The notes below the pieces were generated by a model, which saw nothing but the letters and a program-made list of their open reading frames with translations, had not been told where the DNA came from and searched no databases. A DNA stretch of 6,316 nt from JBBQKP01 sp038326995 (lineage in GTDB: Bacteria > Planctomycetota > Phycisphaerae > Tepidisphaerales > Tepidisphaeraceae). The stretch spans positions 1-6,316 of the forward strand of contig JBBQKP010000198.1 in assembly GCA_038326995.1 (NCBI GenBank), read 5' to 3'. Position numbers and translations under genes: made by a program. Shown here piece after piece: positions 1 through 5,504 of the stretch (position 1 is its first letter; every line of letters starts with the position of its first letter).

Positions 1-355
1 GCAAGCCCATGTCGCTCGCCAGTTTTCCCATCTCCACCCGCATCAAGTCTGCCGCCTTCGCCTGCGCCGCGCCGACCGCCGCGACGATCAAGTCTTCGAG
101 CATCTCGATGTCCGCATCGCCCAGCGGCGTTTTGTTGCTCGACTGGTCTGACACGCCCAAACGCTTGCGATCAATTCGCACCGAGATCAGCTCGAGCTTT
201 CCGCTCACCGTCGCCGACACCATGCCCGCACCCGCGTCGGCCGAGACGTGCTTCTTGCCCAGCTCGTCCTGCATCGCTTTCATCTTCTCCTGCATCTCTT
301 TGGCACGGGCCATCAAACCGGGAAGGGCACTGAAGTTTTTGAGTTGATCTAGCAT
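1..355 (-). CDS. ybaB: YbaB/EbfC-family nucleoid-associated protein (partial, C-terminus beyond left edge)
   Basis: Family members are small dimeric DNA-binding proteins associated with the nucleoid. Reading leftward from ATG 355-353, 118 codons are visible and the frame is open to the window edge. Family features appear in order: an N-terminal helix with the LMARAKEMQEKMKAMQDEL pattern (residues about 14-32), a beta segment GAGMVSATVSGKLELISVRI (42-61), and the helix DIEMLEDLIVAAV (82-94) leading to EMGKL (108-112). Comparable proteins run about 105-115 residues, so probably only the short Gly/Met/Pro-rich tail is missing. Residues about 63-80, between the last strand and the EMLEDL helix, form a loop longer than the few residues seen in E. 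coli YbaB. The gene is often found between dnaX and recR, but here the upstream neighbour is nfo. recR could lie just beyond the left edge, which cannot be seen. No Shine-Dalgarno sequence precedes the ATG. Met15 is an alternative start, but residues 1-14 (MLDQLKNFSALPGL) resemble a normal family N-terminus. Confidence 0.93.
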   Translation of the reverse strand, partial: MLDQLKNFSALPGLMARAKEMQEKMKAMQDELGKKHVSADAGAGMVSATVSGKLELISVRIDRKRLGVSDQSSNKTPLGDADIEMLEDLIVAAVGAAQAKAADLMRVEMGKLASDMGL

Positions 356-468
356 TGGGGAAAGGGTTGAAGCCGTTTTTGTTTGAAGGTCTGTGATGGG
401 TCGTTCGAACGTCTGATCATCGTGCAATCGGCTCGCGCGCTCAACAATTGATTGCCGCTCACTTCACC
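356..468. other. Intergenic spacer between nfo and ybaB
   Basis: This 113-bp spacer separates two minus-strand genes. It contains a 10-bp perfect palindrome, cgttcgaacg, at 402-411. It also has a 6-bp inverted repeat (gcaatc 424-429 / gattgc 450-455) with a 20-nt loop, which is too weak to call a terminator. Because there is no obvious terminator, ybaB could be read through from nfo, be served by the weak promoter candidate listed separately, or both. Confidence 0.5.
416..444 (-). promoter_or_regulatory. Weak sigma70-like promoter candidate for ybaB
   Basis: On the minus strand, TTGAGC (444-439) is separated by exactly 17 nt from GATGAT (421-416). Each hexamer matches 4 of 6 consensus positions. 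A start of transcription near 409 would leave about 54 nt of leader before the ybaB ATG. Matches this weak arise often by chance, and the spacing is the main argument for it. Confidence 0.22.
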
Positions 469-1356
469 TCACTTCATCAAACTCCTGAGCCGCTGGAGAT
501 TTATCTCGTCCCAATCAAGGCCGTCTTCGTTCTTCTCCTTCGCCGTCTCGAGAATCTTGGGCGTCTGTTTCCACCGCTTGTCTCGAACCAGTGAAGCGAA
601 GCCTTCGTCGCCGATCGTCCCAAGGCCGATGTGTTCGTGTCGATCCACGTGAGAGCCCAGCGGCTTCTTGCTGTCATTCAGATGCCACACCGCCACGCGA
701 TCAAGGCCGATCGTTTGATCAATCTCTTTGATCAGCCCTTTGTAATTCTTTCCGCGAAAGTCATATCCCGCCGCGAAAAGATGGGCGGTGTCCAGACAGA
801 CCGCCAGGTGCTTTGACTGCTTTGATTGGTTGATGATATCGCGAAGGTGCTCGAGTTTGTGTCCAATGGACGAGCCCATCCCGGCCGTGCTTTCCAGACA
901 GATGGTCGTTGTGAGCTTTGGAAATTCCTTTAAAACCACGCCGATCGCCGCATCAATGGAGTCGGCAATTCGCTCGCATCCCATCGCCACGTCGGCCACG
1001 TCGTCGCGCATGCTCAGATGCGTGCCCAGATGTGCCCCTGGGTGCGACACGAGAAGCGGGATCGATAACATCTCGCAACGCCTGATTTCTTCCACGAACA
1101 AAGCAATGCTTTTTTGCCGGGCGACCTCGTCGGGCGAAGCAAGATTGATCAGATAACTGTCATGACTCACCGCGCTACCAAAGCCCGCTATTTTCGTGGC
1201 CGATTTCCAGAGGTCAATCGATTCCTGCGCGAGTAAAGGCACGCGCCACTGCTGCTGGTTCTTCGTGAACACCTGAACGGTGTCCAGCCCGAGCCGCTGC
1301 GCGTCGATAACGGCCTTATGCATTCCGCCCGCGATAGAAAGGTGTGAACCGAACAT
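469..1356 (-). CDS. nfo: Endonuclease IV (AP endonuclease family 2, Nfo)
   Basis: The enzyme (EC 3.1.21.2) cleaves the DNA backbone 5' to abasic sites and removes 3' blocking groups in base excision repair. It is a cytoplasmic TIM-barrel protein with a trinuclear zinc site. The protein has 295 residues, close to the roughly 280-300 usual for bacterial Nfo. It opens with the family N-terminus MFGSHLSIAGG, which is why ATG 1356-1354 is chosen although the frame stays open upstream to 1491. All nine expected metal ligands are visible: His65 (SHDSYLINL), His105 (SHPGAH), Glu155 (CLESTAG), Asp189 and His192 (CLDTAHLFAAGYD), His225 (HLNDSK), Asp238 and His240 (DRHEHIGLG) and Glu270 (ILETA). The order and spacing match E. 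coli Nfo, so the enzyme should be active. There is no Shine-Dalgarno sequence before the ATG. The gene is divergent from the GH36 gene and lies 113 bp upstream of ybaB in the same direction. Confidence 0.97.
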   Translation of the reverse strand: MFGSHLSIAGGMHKAVIDAQRLGLDTVQVFTKNQQQWRVPLLAQESIDLWKSATKIAGFGSAVSHDSYLINLASPDEVARQKSIALFVEEIRRCEMLSIPLLVSHPGAHLGTHLSMRDDVADVAMGCERIADSIDAAIGVVLKEFPKLTTTICLESTAGMGSSIGHKLEHLRDIINQSKQSKHLAVCLDTAHLFAAGYDFRGKNYKGLIKEIDQTIGLDRVAVWHLNDSKKPLGSHVDRHEHIGLGTIGDEGFASLVRDKRWKQTPKILETAKEKNEDGLDWDEINLQRLRSLMK

Positions 1357-1365
1357 GGTGCTGTA

Positions 1366-1394
1366 GTCATATCGCCTGCAATGCGTCGGACCAA
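1366..1394 (-). promoter_or_regulatory. Sigma70-like promoter candidate for nfo, nearly leaderless
   Basis: On the minus strand, TTGGTC (1394-1389) is followed after 17 nt by TATGAC (1371-1366). The nfo ATG begins only 9 nt after the -10 element, so a normal start point would fall 2-3 nt before the ATG or on it. That would give a leaderless or nearly leaderless mRNA, consistent with the missing Shine-Dalgarno sequence. The -35 match is modest (3 of 6) and the -10 is 4 of 6. Confidence 0.3.
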
Positions 1395-1411
1395 CTCGCG
1401 CAGCGCTCGCA

Positions 1412-1444
1412 TCGTGGGGCTGTCGTGGGGCTGTCGTGGGGCTG
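1412..1444. repeat. Three perfect tandem copies of an 11-bp unit
   Basis: The unit tcgtggggctg occurs at 1412-1422, 1423-1433 and 1434-1444 without a mismatch, giving a G-rich run on the plus strand. It lies in the nfo/GH36 divergent region, 36 bp before the GH36 ATG. The GTG at 1436 in the last copy is an in-frame alternative start for the GH36 gene, but it looks incidental. The array may be an operator array or a slippage product. Confidence 0.9.
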
Positions 1445-1480
1445 TTCCGCAATAGCCGAATTCGTGTACAAACGCGGCCT

Positions 1481-3418
1481 ATGTCTTCCACGACGCCTCA
1501 GACGAACACGCTCACTATTTCCTCAACGCTCGTTCTTGAGCCGCGAGAAATTCAGCAGGTCACAGGCGCGACCGTCGTCCGCACCGCCGCCGATCTGACG
1601 TGTCTCACGATTGAACCCGCGCCACTTCGGCTCATGACGCTGTCGCGCAAAAGTCCGTGGTGGTTCGAGCCGTTTCATCCGCAATCCTTCGCCGATGTGC
1701 CACGCGAGTCGGCCGCGCTTTGCTATCAACTTTCAGACACATCGTTCGGCGTGTTGCTGACACTGGCTTCGGGAAACAAGCGCGCTTATCTGCAGGGCGA
1801 TGCCGCTCGGCTTCGCCTCCACGTCGTCGGGCCGCGCGACGGCGGACTCGAACCGCTGCTCGTCCACGCCACCGGTAACTCGATCGATCAGGCCATGACC
1901 CGGGCCGTCATCGCCGCAAAAGAAGTCCTGGGCACGTTCAAACTCACCGGCGAAAAAGCGCGAGCCACGTGGTCCGACACTCTGGGCTGGTGCACGTGGG
2001 ATGCGTTCTATCAGGAAGTCAGCCACGAGAAGGTCGTGCTCGGTCTGAACTCGCTCAAGACGGCGGGCATCTCCCCGGGCTTTGTCATTCTCGACGACGG
2101 CTGGCTCGACACCGACGGCGATCTGCTTTTGTCCTTCGATGCTCATTCGAAAAAGTTCCCGAACGGACTCTCGCAACTCATCGCCCAGAGCAAGTCTGAA
2201 TTCGGCATCCAAAAGTTCGGCGTCTGGCACGCGCTGCAGGGCTACTGGTCGGGCGTGCACCCCGAAGGACCTCTCGCGAAGAAGTATCGCATTCTCGACG
2301 TCGCGGACACCCATTTTCACGGCTACAACTGCCGCTCAAGCCACGGCCTGCGACGCGGACTGGTCCATCCCGACGACATCTCCCGCTTCTTCGCCGACTG
2401 GTACCAGCATCTTCGCGCACAAGGTGTCGATTTCACAAAGGTCGACAATCACGCCAGCCTCGAATCCTTCGGCGACGAAATCGTCACCCGAGTCAATCCC
2501 ACGCAAACCGCCCTGGCGTATCAACAGGGTCTTCAACAGGCCGCCGCGACACACTTCGGCGGCGAGTTGCTGCACTGCATGTGCAACAGCACCGAACACC
2601 TCTACCGTCTCCAGATCACAAACAGTTGGCGAAACAGCGACGACTTTTTTCCACGCCAAAAGGGTTCGCACGGCTTCCACCTTCAAACCAACGCGAAGAA
2701 CGCGCTGCTCTCTTCCAAGATCGCATTGTGCGACTGGGACATGTTTCAGTCTCATCACGAAACCGCCCAGGCACACGCCGCCGCCCGGGTCATCAGCGGC
2801 GGACCAATCTACATCTCCGACGCGCCGGGAAATCACAACGCCGACCTCATCCGCGCACTCACGCTTTCGAATTCACGCGTGCGAACGGGCGCGGCCGGTG
2901 TTGTTACGCACGACCGCATCTTCATCGATTGCCTCACCCAGCCCAGATTGCTCAAAATCAAACGCGTCGAAAAACCCCATAGCATGCTCGGCGTCTTCCA
3001 CACGCAATGGGTCGGCCCGCGCGGGGGCGAGAACGTCGTCAATCATGCCGGGCCCATCACCGATACCTGGAAAGCCAGTGACGCATTTGCTGGCGAAGCG
3101 GCCGAGGCCGTCCTCGCGTGGCGCAGCTTCGCAAAAAGTTTTCAAGTCGTCGCGATTGACGAATCGAACGTCCTCACGCTCGATCCGATGAGTGCAGAAC
3201 TCTTCACACTAACCCCGATTGAAAACGGCATCGCCGTGATTGGGCTTGTCGACAAACTCGACCCGCGCGCCGCAGTCGATTCGATAACGCGCAACACCGA
3301 CGGCTCTATTCAGGTGAACCTCAGCGACGGCGGAGAGTTCGCGTATTACAGCATTAAAAACGGACTCGTCACCACGTCGCTCGAACCTGGCAAGTCACAC
3401 ACTGTGCGAATTTCGTGA
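1481..3418 (+). CDS. Raffinose synthase / Sip1-type alpha-galactosidase-like glycoside hydrolase, family GH36
   Basis: Members of this group hydrolyse or transfer alpha-1,6-galactosyl residues. Plant relatives are raffinose and stachyose synthases and seed-imbibition alpha-galactosidases. The 645-residue protein has an N-terminal beta-rich region (about 1-160), a TIM barrel (about 165-460) and a C-terminal beta region (about 470-645). Hallmark motifs are LGWCTWDAFY (168-177), LDDGW (204-208), GVWHALQGYW (247-256), KVDN with the probable nucleophile Asp322, RNSDDFFP with the probable acid/base Asp387, DWDMF (418-422) and SDAPGNHN (446-453). These match the plant-type branch better than classical bacterial RafA/MelA-like enzymes. 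It is shorter than plant enzymes (about 750-860), mainly between GYW and KVDN. No signal peptide is seen, so it is probably cytoplasmic. ATG 1481 is preferred over the in-frame GTG at 1436, which lies inside a tandem repeat. There is no Shine-Dalgarno sequence and no neighbouring sugar transporter or regulator. Whether it hydrolyses or transglycosylates, and on which sugar, cannot be told from the sequence. Confidence 0.92.
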   Translation: MSSTTPQTNTLTISSTLVLEPREIQQVTGATVVRTAADLTCLTIEPAPLRLMTLSRKSPWWFEPFHPQSFADVPRESAALCYQLSDTSFGVLLTLASGNKRAYLQGDAARLRLHVVGPRDGGLEPLLVHATGNSIDQAMTRAVIAAKEVLGTFKLTGEKARATWSDTLGWCTWDAFYQEVSHEKVVLGLNSLKTAGISPGFVILDDGWLDTDGDLLLSFDAHSKKFPNGLSQLIAQSKSEFGIQKFGVWHALQGYWSGVHPEGPLAKKYRILDVADTHFHGYNCRSSHGLRRGLVHPDDISRFFADWYQHLRAQGVDFTKVDNHASLESFGDEIVTRVNPTQTALAYQQGLQQAAATHFGGELLHCMCNSTEHLYRLQITNSWRNSDDFFPRQKGSHGFHLQTNAKNALLSSKIALCDWDMFQSHHETAQAHAAARVISGGPIYISDAPGNHNADLIRALTLSNSRVRTGAAGVVTHDRIFIDCLTQPRLLKIKRVEKPHSMLGVFHTQWVGPRGGENVVNHAGPITDTWKASDAFAGEAAEAVLAWRSFAKSFQVVAIDESNVLTLDPMSAELFTLTPIENGIAVIGLVDKLDPRAAVDSITRNTDGSIQVNLSDGGEFAYYSIKNGLVTTSLEPGKSHTVRIS

Positions 3419-3503
3419 CGACATACGCATCAAATCTTCGGCTGACATCTCTCGACCAGTCCGAGCAGAAATTCAATTCATCAATCAGGCCGCGGGTAAC
3501 TGC
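3419..3503. other. Convergent intergenic gap between the GH36 gene and lptE
   Basis: The 85 bp lie between the TGA of the plus-strand GH36 gene and the TAG (3506-3504) of the minus-strand lptE-like gene. Only 4-bp stems can be drawn, and no T-tract follows them on either strand. No intrinsic terminator is supported, so the two transcripts may overlap at their 3' ends or rely on Rho. Confidence 0.5.
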
Positions 3504-4139
3504 CTACCACTCGCCCTGCAGTTGCTCGACAATCCCCACCGCAAGCGCTTCGACCGAATTCTGTTTGCCCAGCGCCCGGCTCTCGCCCAACGTCGGATAA
3601 TACGAATTCGCTTGCGTGAACTGCTTGCGTTCAACCAGCACCCGGCCGCTGCGAAGATCGGTCCACGTGAAATCGACCGTCAGCGTGTAAACCTGCTCCT
3701 GAGGCAAGGCCGTCGAGCGATCACGAGAGACCGTGCCGACCGAAACATCCACCACTTCGCCTTCGAGCGACGTGTCCGCACGCGAGCGATCCACGACCTT
3801 GTAAGGCGTCTTTCGCTCGATCGCCGTAACTAGGGCCTGCGTCAAAAGCAATTCGTCGCCGCGGCTGAAGGAACGCGTCTTGAACTGAGGCACGGCGATC
3901 GTTCGAACATCAGCGCGGTACGTGCTCGACCAGTTGTAGCCGCCCGAACTGGCGTTCGAATTAGCGCCTGAACTGGCGTTCGAATTCGCACCCGAGTAGC
4001 CGCAGCCGGACGCGAAGGCCAAAATCATCGCCCCGGTCGCGCACGCCGCCAAGGCCGCGAGTGGGCTACGTCCAAGTCTCGATGCTGTTTTCGAAAAGTT
4101 CAAGTGCTTCTCCATTGTCAGTTTGCTTGTGTTTGGCAT
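3504..4139 (-). CDS. lptE: LptE-family outer-membrane LPS-assembly lipoprotein
   Basis: LptE is the outer-membrane lipoprotein that plugs the LptD barrel and helps place lipopolysaccharide in the outer leaflet. The 211-residue protein has a basic N-region (KTASRLGR, 17-24), a hydrophobic stretch and a probable lipobox ending at Cys46 (FASGC followed by GY); GCGY at the lipidated Cys is typical of LptE. Cys33 (LAAC) is a less likely alternative. Residues about 49-67 are a Gly/Ala/Asn/Ser linker with a duplicated eight-residue unit. The globular part starts at VRTIAVPQF (78-86) and includes ELLLTQALVTAIERKTPYKVV (96-116) and ADTSLEGEVVDV (121-132), the usual LptE pattern of a helix followed by strands. 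ATG 4139 lies 4 nt after the stop of the BamD-like gene, implying one transcript and coupled translation; ATG 4115 is an alternative start. LptE sequences diverge greatly, so the assignment rests on the lipobox, this pattern and the context. Confidence 0.85.
   Translation of the reverse strand: MPNTSKLTMEKHLNFSKTASRLGRSPLAALAACATGAMILAFASGCGYSGANSNASSGANSNASSGGYNWSSTYRADVRTIAVPQFKTRSFSRGDELLLTQALVTAIERKTPYKVVDRSRADTSLEGEVVDVSVGTVSRDRSTALPQEQVYTLTVDFTWTDLRSGRVLVERKQFTQANSYYPTLGESRALGKQNSVEALAVGIVEQLQGEW
3946..3993 (-). repeat. 24-bp in-frame tandem duplication in the lptE linker
   Basis: Two copies of a 24-bp unit beginning gaactggcgttcgaatt (plus-strand reading) occupy 3946-3969 and 3970-3993 and differ at a few 3' positions. 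Being eight codons long, it keeps the frame and gives the repeated peptide GANSNASS just after the lipidated Cys. It probably lengthens a flexible tether between the membrane anchor and the LptE fold. Confidence 0.88.
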
Positions 4140-4143
4140 CCGC

Positions 4144-5175
4144 TTACGGCGCCGGATTGGTCGGCTGGTTTTCGATTCCAAGTTCAACACGTGCCGACTG
4201 CGCTTCGGGCGTGCCCGGGTAATCGCGAACCAGCCTTGCAAGCAAGTGCTTTCGTGCCGCGGGCTTGCCGGTTCGTCTGTAGAAATCGGCACTGATCACC
4301 AGCTTGCGTGCGAGCTGTCTTTCCGACTCGGAAATAAGCGGCTCGACCTCGTTCTGTCTCGCAAAAAGCGGGTCCTCGCCCGCTAGTTGAACGAGCTGCT
4401 CGCGCGCGTTGATGATGGGCGTCGCGTCGAACTTCGGGCCGTTGTACTGGGCGAGGTTGGAGCGCGCTTCCTGAAGCTGTACATCTCGCGCGAGCGGGCT
4501 TCGCGGGAACGAGTTGCCGAAGCTGTCATACGCGTCTGCCGCGAGATCAAAGTCGCCTTCGTCCCAGTAATGGTCGGCCGTCCGCAAGAGCGACTTCTCC
4601 GCCACGGGTGAACCCGGATTTCTCTGCTGCACACGGAACAGCATTTCGACCGCGTCTTCCTTGCGGCCCAGAAGCCTCATACCCCAGAACTTGTCTTTCC
4701 TGCCCTTCAAATACTCGTCGGCAATGTCGTACTGAAGCTGCATCGCCTGCGAGTACAGCACGCTGTCGGCATACGTATCCATCAATTCGTCGCAGTAAAA
4801 AAACGCGCGAATCAAGTCATCGCCGGCGTACAGCGTTCGAGCCATCATCATCAGCGCCTGATCTCGGAAGGCCGACGTCGGATTCGCACGCAGCCAGGTG
4901 ATCAGACTCTTGCGAGAAGCCTCATAGTCGCTTTTGACCATGGACTTTTGAATGGCCATCAGCTCCGGATCATCGATCGGCCTGGCGGCGCGGGCGACGG
5001 AGGTCTGCTCGATCTTCGACCACCCGCCGTCAGAAAGCTGCCACGCACCACGCGTGGTCGCATTTGTCGTTGGCGCAGCAGTTGCTGTCTGCATAGATGA
5101 CTGCGTAGACGACGTAGTCGGCTCAGTATCCACCATCAGCACACATGCGAGAATTGAAGCAAGCGTCAGAACCAT
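4144..5175 (-). CDS. BamD-like TPR lipoprotein (outer-membrane beta-barrel assembly)
   Basis: BamD is a TPR lipoprotein of the BAM complex that inserts beta-barrel proteins into the outer membrane. The 343-residue protein starts with a short hydrophobic segment ending at a possible lipobox Cys (ILAC, Cys11). A Thr/Ser/Ala-rich low-complexity region follows (about 18-44). Helical repeats run from about 80 to 330, including DYEASRKSLITWLRANP (83-99), a pairing such as DLIRAFFYCDELMDTY (120-135), NPGSPVAEKSLLRTADHYW (186-204) and DFDLAADAYDSFGNSFPRSP (208-227), then a C-terminal DYPGTPEAQSARVEL (318-332). The P-x-S-x-x-A repeat ends and spacing are BamD/YbgF-like, but it is longer than E. coli BamD (about 245). 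ATG 5175 is chosen; the frame also permits a TTG at 5235. The N-region lacks Lys/Arg with ATG 5175, a weak point for export that the longer start would partly remedy with Arg19. It precedes lptE by 4 nt, supporting an outer-membrane assembly role. A generic TPR lipoprotein remains possible. Confidence 0.8.
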   Translation of the reverse strand: MVLTLASILACVLMVDTEPTTSSTQSSMQTATAAPTTNATTRGAWQLSDGGWSKIEQTSVARAARPIDDPELMAIQKSMVKSDYEASRKSLITWLRANPTSAFRDQALMMMARTLYAGDDLIRAFFYCDELMDTYADSVLYSQAMQLQYDIADEYLKGRKDKFWGMRLLGRKEDAVEMLFRVQQRNPGSPVAEKSLLRTADHYWDEGDFDLAADAYDSFGNSFPRSPLARDVQLQEARSNLAQYNGPKFDATPIINAREQLVQLAGEDPLFARQNEVEPLISESERQLARKLVISADFYRRTGKPAARKHLLARLVRDYPGTPEAQSARVELGIENQPTNPAP

Positions 5176-5318
5176 CGCCCGAGTGTAACCAACACACCAA
5201 CCAGGACAAGAATCATCGCGAAGAGACTCGATCAATGGCTGTCGCGTCGTTCAACGGCGCGCCGCCATGAAACCGCGCGGATCATCGTGGCCAATTCCAG
5301 ATCGGCCGTTCACAGTGA

Positions 5319-5324
5319 ATCATA
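5319..5324 (-). promoter_or_regulatory. Possible -10 element for the bamD-lptE unit
   Basis: TATGAT on the minus strand (5324-5319) matches 5 of 6 positions of the sigma70 -10 consensus. It would start transcription near 5312, about 137 nt before the BamD-like ATG. No good -35 lies at 16-18 nt upstream (the best is TCTCAC), so the call rests on one hexamer. Confidence 0.2.
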
Positions 5325-5364
5325 GAAACGGGGAGATCGTCGTGAGATTCCGCCGTTGTCGTAC

Positions 5365-5379
5365 CCTTGGTAACTAAGG
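5365..5379. promoter_or_regulatory. Imperfect 15-bp palindrome, operator candidate
   Basis: CCTTGGTAACTAAGG has two 7-bp arms around a single central A, with one G/T wobble between the arms. A one-base centre cannot form a hairpin loop, so a dimeric protein site is more natural than an RNA structure. It lies about 190 bp upstream of the BamD-like gene, upstream of the candidate -10. No regulator is identified. Confidence 0.25.
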
Positions 5380-5441
5380 TGCGGACAAGAGTAGAATAAT
5401 GACCCGTTACGAATCGCGGCGAATGCCCGATTTAAAGCAAC

Positions 5442-5473
5442 CGAGCGGATGACATTTCGTAGTCACCCGCTCG
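5442..5473 (-). terminator. 12-bp hairpin downstream of the PEP-CTERM gene, likely terminator
   Basis: The arms 5442-5453 (cgagcggatgac) and 5462-5473 (gtcacccgctcg) enclose an 8-nt loop. In RNA made from the minus strand all 12 positions pair, with one G-U wobble. In plus-strand RNA the same position is an A-C mismatch. This strand bias fits a terminator for the minus-strand PEP-CTERM gene, whose stop lies about 58 nt upstream. The 3' flank (GTTGCTTTAAATC) has only a short T run, so termination may be incomplete, or the stem may protect the mRNA 3' end. Confidence 0.6.
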
Positions 5474-5504
5474 TTTGATTGTTGAGAATGTGAGACGCGA
5501 AGCT

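Larger units (their letters stand above)
1357..1480. other. Divergent promoter region between nfo and the GH36 gene
   Basis: This 124-bp region must hold the promoters for two genes that point away from each other. It contains a sigma70-like candidate for nfo close to its ATG and an 11-bp tandem repeat nearer the GH36 gene, each listed separately. On the plus strand I found no convincing -35/-10 pair before 1481; tgtaca about 12 nt upstream of the ATG is at best a poor -10. Confidence 0.6.

Noticed and set aside
402..411. Palindrome cgttcgaacg as a possible SOS (LexA) box before ybaB
   Set aside because: It does not have the spacing of known LexA sites (GAAC-N4-GTTC or GTTC-N7-GTTC), and the core gttcgaac recurs inside the lptE coding region near 3901, so it is probably chance.
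469..1491. Longer nfo reading frame starting at 1491
   Set aside because: The first 45 residues do not resemble endonuclease IV, would run across the 11-bp repeat and overlap the GH36 start; the family N-terminus MFGSHLSIAGG begins at 1356.
1733..2320. Minus-strand open frame opposite the GH36 gene
   Set aside because: No recognisable domain; antisense shadow of a conserved coding region.
2082..3191. Long plus-strand overlapping frame inside the GH36 gene
   Set aside because: Its Ser/Thr/Arg/Pro-rich composition is typical of an out-of-frame shadow in GC-rich DNA, and the GH36 frame has clear conserved motifs throughout.
1436..3418. GTG start for the GH36 gene at 1436
   Set aside because: It lies inside the third tandem repeat copy, and the extra 15 residues look non-coding; ATG 1481 is simpler.
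3419..3503. Bidirectional terminator between convergent genes
   Set aside because: Only 4-bp stems are found, and there is no T-tract on either strand.
3504..4292. Longer lptE frame starting at 4292
   Set aside because: It would overlap the 3' end of the BamD-like gene by about 150 bp and place about 50 non-signal residues ahead of the lipoprotein signal.
5267..5377. 36-codon plus-strand ORF in the intergenic region
   Set aside because: No ribosome binding site, no recognisable family and a length expected by chance; its stop overlaps the near-palindrome.
5367..5397. Plus-strand TTGGTA ... TAGAAT promoter-like pair
   Set aside because: The spacer is 19 nt and no plus-strand gene lies downstream; it would only fire into the 3' end of the PEP-CTERM gene.
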